A DNA stretch of 24,352 bases, taken from positions 1 through 24,352 of the forward strand of contig CAAFTW010000004.1 in NCBI GenBank assembly GCA_900766045.1, given 5' to 3'. Within the stretch, counting starts at the first letter, position 1, and the number at the start of each line of letters is the position of its first letter. A program made the translations under genes and the position numbers. Of this stretch, positions 7,666-14,228 are shown in pieces. This DNA is from Clostridia bacterium (GTDB lineage: Bacteria > Bacillota > Clostridia > Peptostreptococcales > Anaerovoracaceae). A model generated the notes under the pieces. The model ran no database searches, had not been told where the DNA came from, and saw only the letters and a list, made by a program, of their open reading frames with translations.

Positions 7666-8466
7666 CTACAGAAGTTCGCTTTCAATGATTGCCCTGACCA
7701 TCCGGGCGTTTACTCCGTTTTCTTTATTATCATAAGTAACGATAAGGTTGTCCCAGGGTGCAATCCCATGCATCTGGTAAAGCTGCAGCTTGCGGAAATG
7801 GTCGTCGATTTTCTTCTGATTGGTGACCATTCCACAGTGCTCCCAGTAAAATAGTTTTCCGTCACGCGGCCGTCGGATGGTAAAATCCGGATGAACTGTA
7901 ATGTGATGGTCCAAAAAGTTGAGCGGTTCTTCAATTTTAAATGGAATGCCGTGCATGGTGAGCTGGTTTGCGATAATGATTTCATTCTTGGAACGGACAG
8001 GTTCGCCCTGAACATCGGTGTTGATCAGGTGTTCCGGGTGAAAATTGAGGTTGCGGTGTGAATCCTGCTGCCAGCTTATCAGTACCCCGGATTCTGTGAA
8101 GTATTCTGCGGGAAGGTCAGAATAAATCGTGTTGAGATGTTGAATGATGTGGACAGCATCTGTACGGGAGTAATTATGTATACAGTGTTCCAGATCCCTG
8201 ATATTATCTTCCAGGAGGGGTATGGCCTTTAGAAGATGCTTTTTTCGAATAAGCCGGCAGATCATATCCTGGTCATCCGTGATATTTATGAACTTGTCCC
8301 GCTTGGCATTGCCGGTCCGGGGAATCCAGTGGTAATAATTGATCGTGATTTTCCGCTTCCGGCGGGTAATCTGACCGGGAGGAAGATTCTTCAGCTCTTG
8401 CCGCCACATTTTCAGCTGATGTTTCATATCGTTGAGTAAATTTTCAAGCTGTATCTGAAAGTACAT
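7666..8466 (-). CDS. PD-(D/E)XK nuclease-fold-like protein of unknown role
   Basis: This 266-residue protein has a helical N-terminal half (residues 1-110, partly coiled-coil-like and basic around 35-40). The C-terminal half carries a pattern typical of restriction-endonuclease-fold proteins: SKNE with Glu162 on the first helix, HPDF with Asp194, and YWEH with Glu209 and His210 on the next strand. A later LIVTYD strand completes the fold. Similar proteins with a DF...WEH pattern occur in many Clostridia as uncharacterised proteins, so a nuclease or DNA/RNA-binding role is plausible but unproven. The start at 8466 has GGAAGG just upstream, and a TATTAT -10-like box lies a little further back. 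No partner methylase or helicase is adjacent, which argues against a classical restriction system. It borders an AT-rich, gene-free region and may be part of an accessory insert. Confidence 0.7.
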   Translation of the reverse strand: MYFQIQLENLLNDMKHQLKMWRQELKNLPPGQITRRKRKITINYYHWIPRTGNAKRDKFINITDDQDMICRLIRKKHLLKAIPLLEDNIRDLEHCIHNYSRTDAVHIIQHLNTIYSDLPAEYFTESGVLISWQQDSHRNLNFHPEHLINTDVQGEPVRSKNEIIIANQLTMHGIPFKIEEPLNFLDHHITVHPDFTIRRPRDGKLFYWEHCGMVTNQKKIDDHFRKLQLYQMHGIAPWDNLIVTYDNKENGVNARMVRAIIESELL

Positions 8467-9261
8467 TGTCCTTCCTTTCTATAATAGGGTGTTGCTGTAA
8501 ATGCTGATAGCTATGAGCACGCTGCACGGTGAAATCAAGCAGCCGTGTCAATGATTCAGGGAGTCATTGACGGTGAGTTCTGGCAGGCAGTCCTGCAATA
8601 CACTTTGATGCTATATTTGCTATCTGCATATCCGATGTTAATAGGAGTTTTGATTTTTTTGTTTTGGGATTTGTGTAATTGGCTCCTCCAGTAACAGGAA
8701 AGAGCACTTTTTTGTCTTGTGTGCAATTATATTGGCGTAAATAGATGTGAATGCATGATTCGACGTAAATTGCGATGAATCATGCGTTATAAAGTCGTAA
8801 TAATTAGTTAATATTGCAACTCCATCTATTTCAGCATCTGCATATTTCCATATTCTAGCACATAATCGTGCCGATAAGAAGTATATTTGTGGAATAATAT
8901 GTATACATATATAATAACAACCAGTTTATTCAGACTTTATAAACTAAACGACGGCGTGTGAGCTGTAAAAATTCCGGCAAGAAAATAAAATGGTATACAA
9001 AAGGTTTAGCAGACATGATTAATAAATAATTTGTAAACGAAAAAATGGAAACTCCTTCTTCTTGTTTTCGTTTTCGCTGATATTGATGGTTCCAAAACGT
9101 GTCCTCGGTCGGAATTATAGTATGTGAGAAAATGGCAGAAGTAAGAAGTATATGGTATGAGATACCATCTGAGAATACAGTATACCTGACAAAATGTTCT
9201 GAGCAAGTCTTCAAGAGGGCAGCAGGACAATTGGCTGTTCTGCCGCTTGAAGATATACGAA
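8467..9261. other. AT-rich gene-free region with small hairpins
   Basis: About 800 bp upstream of the nuclease-like gene carry no gene I can support. The base composition becomes clearly AT-rich between about 8600 and 9060, unlike the flanks. Small structures include GTCAATGA/TCATTGAC (8548-8572), GCATGATTC/GAATCATGC (8753-8785) and a 14-bp perfect palindrome ATATGTATACATAT near 8898-8911. A 75-codon open frame starting with GTG at 9099 reads like protein in part but has no recognisable domain or good ribosome binding site. The region looks like decayed or foreign DNA. Confidence 0.5.
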
Positions 9262-9366
9262 GCGATCTCTTTTCCATTCCGAAAAGGAGATCGCCTCCGA
9301 TCATAAAGCAGGTTCATTTCTATTAAATGAAGCGATCTCCTCTCCATATCATAAAAAGGAGATCGC
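9262..9366. repeat. Two tandem copies of a GCGATCTCC hairpin repeat, 70-bp period
   Basis: Unit 1 (9262-9294) pairs GCGATCTCTTTTC with GAAAAGGAGATCGC (one bulge). Unit 2 (9332-9366) pairs GCGATCTCC with GGAGATCGC. Both are preceded by GAA and followed by CTCCGA, and their starts are 70 bp apart. No T-tract follows either, so they are not ordinary terminators. They adjoin the hairpin cluster and 84-bp repeat downstream. Confidence 0.75.
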
Positions 9367-9386
9367 CTCCGAATCCATAGAAGGAA

Positions 9387-9528
9387 GCCATCGGGACTGT
9401 CTCACGCGGAAAACAATATGTCAAACTTCCGGCGTGGCACAGCCCGATGGCATCCGATCATACCGCGCAGGGGCGCACTGAAGAGCTGTAATTGCGCCCC
9501 CGCGCTTCCCGGCTCCCGGAAGGGAAGC
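9387..9528. other. Cluster of three strong consecutive hairpins
   Basis: H1 spans 9387-9451: GCCATCGGGACTGT pairs with ACAGCCCGATGGC (one bulge), and inside it CACGCGGAA pairs with TTCCGGCGTG. H2 spans 9465-9505: GCGCAGGGGCGCA pairs with TGCGCCCCCGCGC with one mismatch. H3 spans 9504-9528: GCTTCCC pairs with GGGAAGC. They run without a gap into the 84-bp repeat copy at 9529. The strand of any RNA is unknown. The dense pairing suggests a structured RNA or the ends of a small mobile element rather than chance. Confidence 0.65.
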
Positions 9529-9612
9529 AAATAAGAACCCCACCCTTCCACGACGCTGAAGCGTCGGGTGGGTGCCCGGGAACCTTGTTGTCGTCTGACG
9601 GATAGACAATAA
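9529..9612 (-). repeat. 84-bp dispersed repeat, copy A
   Basis: Read on the reverse strand, this copy runs from TTATTGTCT through GTCAGACGACAACAAGG and a CGACGCT/AGCGTCG hairpin to GGGTTCTTATTT. It has the same 84-bp length as the copy at 20168-20251 and differs at only a few positions. It starts in the T-tract of the thrE terminator and is oriented like that gene. Confidence 0.9.
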
Positions 9613-9659
9613 AAACATTCCCGTCAGACCTTTCGAATTCAAAGGGTCTGACGGGAATG
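9611..9659 (-). terminator. Intrinsic terminator of the thrE-type operon
   Basis: On the reverse strand a 15-bp perfect stem pairs CATTCCCGTCAGACC with GGTCTGACGGGAATG (9616-9630 and 9645-9659) around a short loop. It is followed by five U residues (9615-9611). It starts 20 bp after the stop codon of the second exporter gene. Confidence 0.93.
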
Positions 9660-9678
9660 CACCGATCTGAAATTAAAT

Positions 9679-10263
9679 TTACAGCAGCTCGCTTTCGCGC
9701 TCGTCTCTGCGGCGCTGTTTTTCGTCTTCGCAGGCTTCCTGGTAGTCCTGCTGGGTCCAGGCGCTTCTGAGTTTCTTTGCGCGTTCGACCTTGCGGCGGT
9801 TTCTTTTTGCCTCGCGGATTTTCAGGACTCCGGAACGGTAGTAGCGGTAGATAATGTCGATGACGATGAATCCCAGGGCGATGGCGATGCAGGTGGAGAA
9901 CAGAAGCAGGGTCTGATTGATCGCCATTTTTTTATTATACTTCACGATACCGTACATCATGTAGTAGAGGTTTGGTCCAGGAATCAGCGGAAATGCGCAG
10001 GAGGACAGGAAAATTGTCGCCGGCGCCTTGTTGACTCTGGCCATGATGATGGCGTACCAGGCAACGACCATGGACGCGATCAGGGTCGCGACGAAGTTGC
10101 TCGGATCAATTTTATAAACAATGACGTATGCGGCCCAGGTGAAAAATGCACCGAGTCCGCAGTAGAAAATCTGCTTTCCCTTGACGCCGAACCAGATGGC
10201 GAATCCAGTGCAGGCGATGGTACAGGAGATCAGCTGTACGACTACGTTTGGGTTCATGTACAT
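9679..10263 (-). CDS. Threonine/serine exporter, small membrane subunit (ThrE_2 type)
   Basis: This 194-residue membrane protein has about five hydrophobic helices in its first 150 residues and a strongly charged Arg/Lys/Glu cytoplasmic tail. It matches the separate second-half subunit (ThrE_2, PF12821 type) of split ThrE exporters, which pair with a ThrE_1 protein to export threonine and serine. Motifs include the SSCAFPLIPGPNLYY segment, where the PLIPG pattern is typical. The ATG overlaps the stop of the upstream ThrE_1 gene by one base (TAATG), with AAAGGAG ten bases ahead, so the two are translationally coupled. A strong terminator follows. The substrate is inferred from family knowledge only. 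Confidence 0.88.
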   Translation of the reverse strand: MYMNPNVVVQLISCTIACTGFAIWFGVKGKQIFYCGLGAFFTWAAYVIVYKIDPSNFVATLIASMVVAWYAIIMARVNKAPATIFLSSCAFPLIPGPNLYYMMYGIVKYNKKMAINQTLLLFSTCIAIALGFIVIDIIYRYYRSGVLKIREAKRNRRKVERAKKLRSAWTQQDYQEACEDEKQRRRDERESELL

Positions 10264-11057
10264 TACAGCACCACTCCTTTCAGCAGAATGATCGCGAGGG
10301 CAATTCCGGCGGCAAGGGCGGCGGCACCGAGCATGGAGTTCAGGATGTTCAGGAATCCGGAGAAGATGTCTTTATGCAGCAGATCCCGGAATCCGTTGGT
10401 GGTGCCCAGGCCCGATATCAAAAGCATGACGACTCCGATGGTTATGCGGCCGGAGTGGTTGCCCATACCGAAGTGGCAGGACAGGATAATGTAAATTTCC
10501 ACCAGGAACATGATGACAAAGTTGTATACAAACGGATTTTCTTCGCGGTTAGCCAGAACGAACCCTAAGAATACGACCAGAATGGACGCGATGGTCGCAA
10601 CGATCGTGTCCATGACATCGCAGCCGAAGAACACACCAAATCCTGCGCCTCCCATGATGCCTGCAAGGTAGGTCATCCATTTCGGCTGAGGTTTTCTGCT
10701 CATAACCTCTTCGAATTTCTTATGGATGGTCTCGTGGTCCGGTTTCTTCTTAACTACATATCTGGACAGATTGTTCAGGTAGTCGAGACGGTCGTAGTTG
10801 GTTGCCGAGCGGCTGATGTGGCGGATCTGGGTGATGATGTCGCCTTCTTTAGTCTCAATCGTCGCCTGAAGATTGCTCACAATAACAAACACGTCGTAGC
10901 GCACGAATCCGTACGCGCGGCACATGCGGTACATACTATCCTCTGCACGGCTGACTTCGGCTCCGCAGATCAGCATTGCCTCACCGATATCCAGGATCCC
11001 CTGCAGGATCTTGGCGTAATCATATTCTCTTTCCACTGCCTGTCCCTTTTCCAGCAT
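10263..11057 (-). CDS. thrE: Threonine/serine exporter, large subunit (ThrE_1 type)
   Basis: This 264-residue protein has a soluble N-terminal part (about 1-120) with the family pattern LDIGEAMLICGAEVSRAEDSM. About five membrane helices follow, including WMTYLAGIMGGAGFGVFFG and LLISGLGTTNGFRD. It belongs to the ThrE/DUF1212 family and should act with the 194-residue protein encoded immediately after it. The open frame extends upstream to 11201, but the start at 11057 was chosen because AAAAGGAG lies about eleven bases before it and the longer N-terminus has no family similarity. A possible promoter lies 90-120 bp upstream. The physiological role would be relief of excess intracellular threonine or serine. 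Confidence 0.87.
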   Translation of the reverse strand: MLEKGQAVEREYDYAKILQGILDIGEAMLICGAEVSRAEDSMYRMCRAYGFVRYDVFVIVSNLQATIETKEGDIITQIRHISRSATNYDRLDYLNNLSRYVVKKKPDHETIHKKFEEVMSRKPQPKWMTYLAGIMGGAGFGVFFGCDVMDTIVATIASILVVFLGFVLANREENPFVYNFVIMFLVEIYIILSCHFGMGNHSGRITIGVVMLLISGLGTTNGFRDLLHKDIFSGFLNILNSMLGAAALAAGIALAIILLKGVVL

Positions 11058-11148
11058 TCTGCCGTAAACTCCTTTTCTTAATAATTGCATTCTGTCCAGC
11101 CCGATTAGAGGACAAAAGGAAACGGTCAAGAGGCCGGTTTCCAGTGCC

Positions 11149-11176
11149 CACATACAGCCTGCACAGGTGTTGTCAA
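11149..11176 (-). promoter_or_regulatory. Possible promoter of the thrE-type operon
   Basis: On the reverse strand a perfect TTGACA (11176-11171) is followed after 16 bases by TATGTG (11154-11149), a modest -10. It lies about 90 bp upstream of the chosen thrE start. Confidence 0.4.
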
Positions 11177-11293
11177 AATCGCTGAAACGTACTGTTTCCA
11201 ACGGTATCAGCGTTCGATAACACTATAATAGACGGAAGTGGATGCAGTGTCAATGATTGATATAAAAATGACGTGAGTTTCGGAAAAAGATAC

Positions 11294-11340
11294 AAAAAAC
11301 GCGCGTCCTGCAGATACCGTGAGGCATTGCAGGATGCGCG
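11294..11340 (-). terminator. Intrinsic terminator downstream of the MFS gene
   Basis: On the reverse strand CGCGCATCCTGCA pairs with TGCAGGACGCGCG (11340-11328 and 11312-11300) with one wobble, followed by six U residues (11299-11294). It should end the marR-MFS transcript before it enters thrE. Confidence 0.85.
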
Positions 11341-11368
11341 GCATTGGATACAATATACAGAAACGCCC

Positions 11369-11411
11369 GGGCCGGGAAGGGGAGAATGAAGTGTCTTTCC
11401 CTTTCCGGCCC
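11369..11411 (-). terminator. Second hairpin downstream of the MFS gene
   Basis: A long stem pairs GGGCCGGGAAGGGGAG with CTTTCCCTTTCCGGCCC with a few wobbles or mismatches. It lies between the MFS stop and the U-tailed terminator at 11294-11340. There is no clean U-run, so it is probably an accessory terminator or a 3'-end stabiliser. A further interrupted inverted repeat (AGCCGGCC/GGCCGGCT) spans the MFS stop codon. Confidence 0.5.
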
Positions 11412-11518
11412 AGGCTGTGCTGCTGCATCGTTTCCGGACAGGTGTTTTTGCGTTATGAAACAAGCCGAAGCCGGCCGGGAGCGTCAGCAGGTGGCATTTT
11501 TCGCAGCGCGGCAGAGCC

Positions 11519-13000
11519 TTAAGCTTCCTGGCCGGCTGCTTTTGTCACGCGGGAAGCTGCATTCGGTAGGGCACCGAACATGGCGATGACGAGCACGACT
11601 GCCAGAATCAGCATAAACAGGAAGGCGCTTCTGGAACCGGTCTGGATGCCACGGGAAAGCCCCTGGGCTGCCTGATGACGGGCAACAATAATGGATACAA
11701 CCGATGTTCCGAGTGCGCCGAAGAGCTGCTGCATGGTATTGAATACTGCATTTCCGTCGGCGGAAAGCTCTGGCCTGAGTGCGCTCATTCCGTTGGACAT
11801 TCCATTTCCGACGCTGTTGGTCTGACCGAAGGCAAATACGATGTAGGTGAACATCATGATGAGAACGGTTGGATGGCCGTGGAAGAGCAGGTTGAACAGA
11901 AGGACAGAAGCAAACATACAGAAGGCACCGGTCAGAAGCGGAAGGCGTGCGCCAAAGCGGTCGTAGATGCGTCCAGAAATTGGTGCGAATACGGCTCCGA
12001 ATGCACATCCCGGAAGCAGAATACAGCCTGCGACCAAAGCATCCTTACCGAGCGCAATCTGTGAGAAGTTCGGAAGGATGAAACCGATTCCCAGACAGTT
12101 GAACTGCATCAGAACAAAGGCCAGAAGCGCGCAGTCGAATCTTCTGGAATGAAAGACCTCAAGGCTGATTACCGGGGAAACAGATTTACCGGCGGATTCT
12201 CTTCTCATCTGCTGACGGGAGCGGAGGATAAAGAGCACCATCGCAAGGACGAAGCAGATCAGAAGTCCGAGGACACCTGCGGAAAGGAAGGAGCTGCTTC
12301 CCAGATTTCCAAGCATCATGACCAGGCAGGTAAAACCTGCAGCCAGGAGAATCCATCCGAAGAAGTCGAAGGATCCTGCGGATTTTTCTTCCTTCGGATT
12401 GTTGTGAATGCAGATGAGTCCGAGGATCAGTGCAAGAATCAGCACCGGAGTCAGTGTGATGAAAATCATTCTCCAGCCGAAGTATTTTACGATCAGGCCG
12501 CCAAGAGATGGCCCTACAGCAGGTGCTGCAGCAGGAATCAGAGATGCGACGCCCATCATGGTCCCGCGGCGGGCCGGGTGAACCTGGGTGAGTACGATGT
12601 TATACATCAGAGGAAGCGCAATTCCAGTTCCGACGCCCTGAAGCAGGCGGCCGGCCAGCATCAGAGAGAATCCCGGCGTAAAGGCGCAGAGCAGGGTTCC
12701 TGCAATAAATGTGGATGCTGCGGTGATAAACAGCTGGCGGAGGGTGAACTTCCGGTTCAGGAAGGACGAGGTCGGCATGATGATCGCGAGCATGAGAAGA
12801 TAGCCCGAGGTGATCCACTGCACGGTAGAAGTGCTGACGCTGAATTCCTTCATCAGGTCAGGGAAGGTAATGTTCATGGCCGTTTCCACGACGACACCGC
12901 AGAAAGACATGATGCCGGAAGCGACGACCGATAAAACGACCTTTGCGGGGATTTTCGGTATTTCGCCCTGGCGGGTTTTGCTAATTGACTGGTTATTCAT
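11519..13000 (-). CDS. MFS transporter, DHA2 (EmrB/QacA) drug-efflux family
   Basis: This 493-residue proton-driven exporter of the inner membrane has about fourteen predicted membrane helices. The family signature in helix 1 appears as VVVETAMNITFPDLMKEF, and the next helix reads VQWITSGYLLMLAI, as in EmrB/LmrB. The motif-A-like loop reads FLNRKFTLRQLF, and GRLLQGVGTGIALPLMYNI is motif B of helix 4. A motif C-like segment reads LIPAAAPAVGPSLGGLI. The start at 13000 has AAAGGAGT eleven bases upstream. It lies 160 bp downstream of a marR gene on the same strand, the usual arrangement for a drug- or phenolic-responsive efflux pump. Natural substrates cannot be read from sequence. Terminator hairpins follow. 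Confidence 0.92.
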   Translation of the reverse strand: MNNQSISKTRQGEIPKIPAKVVLSVVASGIMSFCGVVVETAMNITFPDLMKEFSVSTSTVQWITSGYLLMLAIIMPTSSFLNRKFTLRQLFITAASTFIAGTLLCAFTPGFSLMLAGRLLQGVGTGIALPLMYNIVLTQVHPARRGTMMGVASLIPAAAPAVGPSLGGLIVKYFGWRMIFITLTPVLILALILGLICIHNNPKEEKSAGSFDFFGWILLAAGFTCLVMMLGNLGSSSFLSAGVLGLLICFVLAMVLFILRSRQQMRRESAGKSVSPVISLEVFHSRRFDCALLAFVLMQFNCLGIGFILPNFSQIALGKDALVAGCILLPGCAFGAVFAPISGRIYDRFGARLPLLTGAFCMFASVLLFNLLFHGHPTVLIMMFTYIVFAFGQTNSVGNGMSNGMSALRPELSADGNAVFNTMQQLFGALGTSVVSIIVARHQAAQGLSRGIQTGSRSAFLFMLILAVVLVIAMFGALPNAASRVTKAAGQEA

Positions 13001-13160
13001 GTTTCTCTAATACTCCTTTTGAAATGGTACGAGTCAGCCTGCAGGAAAGCAGACTTCGAGTTAAGATTAAGTTCATTCAGAAAGCGGCAGAATAGCGTAT
13101 TTTGTATACGCGCGCAGTTCATGACAGTCGGACGATCTGTGCAGCGGTATTTCGCGGCCT

Positions 13161-13646
13161 TCAGGCTGACTGTGAACTACTGACTTCAGAATCTTCCATC
13201 AGATCGTCTTTTTCAATCGGATGTTCATGCATCAGCGTATAAGTTCTCTGAATGACAGATATCGTCGTGCGCATATCTTCTTCCGGAATTTCAGAAAGAA
13301 GTGCGGCTAATTTCCGATGATAGCTGGTTCCGTAAATGTAGAACAGCTTTCTTCCGGCTTCCGTCGGGTGTACCGTGCAGGCACGGCGGTCCTGGTGATT
13401 TTTCTGTTTGGTGACAAAGCCCATATCCGCAAGTTCGTTGACGAGTTTTGTTATGCTCGGCATAGTGGAATGCATGAGCGCGGCGATTTCGCTGATCCGG
13501 ATACCATTTTCCCAGCTGTCGCAGACGTATTCCATAATGTGGATATGTCTCGGCGTCAGGTGGTCCGGCAGGTCCGGCATCATCGCAGGGATTTTTTTCG
13601 CGATATGAAAGGAATCAATAAATCGCTTGATCAGTTTGATGTCCAT
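13161..13646 (-). CDS. MarR-family transcriptional regulator
   Basis: This 161-residue dimeric winged-helix protein probably represses itself and the MFS gene behind it. The DNA-binding region runs from about residue 30 to 100: the HIHIMEYV helix, then ISEIAALMHSTMPSITKLVNELADMGF as helix-turn-helix, and the wing with KQKNHQDRRACTVHPTEAG, in which the D-R-R motif is characteristic. A Ser-rich tail follows. The start at 13646 has a GGAAAGTGAAG-type site. Its promoter at 13818-13846 lies beside palindromes that could be its own operator. A 9-bp inverted repeat (GTCAGCCTG 13033-13041 and CAGGCTGAC 13162-13170) brackets the marR-MFS gap. The inducer is unknown. Confidence 0.92.
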   Translation of the reverse strand: MDIKLIKRFIDSFHIAKKIPAMMPDLPDHLTPRHIHIMEYVCDSWENGIRISEIAALMHSTMPSITKLVNELADMGFVTKQKNHQDRRACTVHPTEAGRKLFYIYGTSYHRKLAALLSEIPEEDMRTTISVIQRTYTLMHEHPIEKDDLMEDSEVSSSQSA

Positions 13647-13805
13647 CTGAAATCTTCACTTTCCTTTACAGACTGCCTGACAGAGACGGATGGCTTTTCT
13701 GTATGTCTCTGGAAGATGCGATCCAGAGTTCACGAAAAAAATGACGCGGTCTGTTTATTTGTTGTAATAAAGGCAGTCATGATAGTTGCTTTAGGTAATT
13801 ATTTA

Positions 13806-13861
13806 AAGTACTTATCTATAGTAATTAATTGTGCAGGAAATGTCAAGAGTATATTGTATAC
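13806..13861 (-). promoter_or_regulatory. marR promoter with candidate MarR operators
   Basis: On the reverse strand TTGACA (13846-13841) and TACTAT (13823-13818) are separated by exactly 17 bases, a near-consensus promoter. Palindromes flank it: AAGTACTT at 13806-13813 just past the -10, and GTATA-TTG-TATAC at 13849-13861 just upstream of the -35. Either could bind the MarR protein. The leader to the marR start is about 165 nt and contains a CTCTGG/CCAGAG hairpin. Confidence 0.75.
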
Positions 13862-13876
13862 ATGCTTTATTGCTGA

Positions 13877-14039
13877 TTGACATGGTATGGGCAGCGATGC
13901 AGGGAAACGCAGAGTTCAGCTGCCGGCAGCCGGGGCGAAGCGGTCGATGCCGGACGTGTATCCATGTCAAGGGGTAAGCCTTGCGCGTGGGTTTTGCCGC
14001 CTTATGACTGCGGTATTAACATCATTTATCCCCTGCATC
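13877..14039. other. Possible structured RNA between the divergent promoters
   Basis: TTGACATGG (13877-13885) pairs with CCATGTCAA (13962-13970) as a closing stem. Inside it are GGCAGC/GCTGCC (13890-13895 with 13919-13924) and CCGGCA/TGCCGG (13923-13928 with 13948-13953), which share two bases. The loop of the first inner hairpin, GATGCAGGG (13896-13904), is complementary to CCCTGCATC at 14031-14039, which would make a 9-bp pseudoknot. A weak plus-strand promoter (TTGTGC 13829-13834, 17 bases, TATTGT 13852-13857) could transcribe it. No known riboswitch class was recognised. The coding strand is uncertain. Confidence 0.4.
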
Positions 14040-14084
14040 AGATTCTTGTATATGCATAGATTGCGTGTTTTCTGAATATTGCAA

Positions 14085-14139
14085 TTGACAAAGATATTCA
14101 GCTGTGTATAATTATATGTACATAGAGTGAACGCGTTCA
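14085..14139 (+). promoter_or_regulatory. Aminotransferase promoter with palindromic operator
   Basis: Perfect TTGACA (14085-14090) and TATAAT (14107-14112) boxes are separated by 16 bases. A 12-bp perfect palindrome TGAACGCGTTCA (14128-14139) starts 16 bases after the -10, just past the expected transcription start, a typical repressor position. The leader to the gene start is about 110 nt. Confidence 0.85.
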
Positions 14140-14228
14140 ATGAATCGGTTTAATAATTTTATACGTATAGGGTTCAATTGCATAATAAAGTTTCAGAGAG
14201 AAACGTTATGGGAGGGAAAGTTATCACT

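Noticed and set aside
9099..9326. 75-codon plus-strand open frame starting with GTG
   Set aside because: No clear ribosome binding site or domain, and its end is encoded by the hairpin repeat. It may be a remnant, but it cannot be supported as a gene.
9262..9366. Short repeats considered as a CRISPR array
   Set aside because: Only two units, unequal inserts, strong internal hairpins and no cas genes.
12149..12934. 261-codon plus-strand open frame opposite the MFS gene
   Set aside because: It lies wholly inside the transporter gene and gives a low-complexity charged translation with no family match.
13033..13170. Inverted 9-bp repeat GTCAGCCTG/CAGGCTGAC flanking the marR-MFS gap
   Set aside because: The arms are about 120 bp apart with no supporting inner structure or promoter relation, so it is noted but not claimed as functional.
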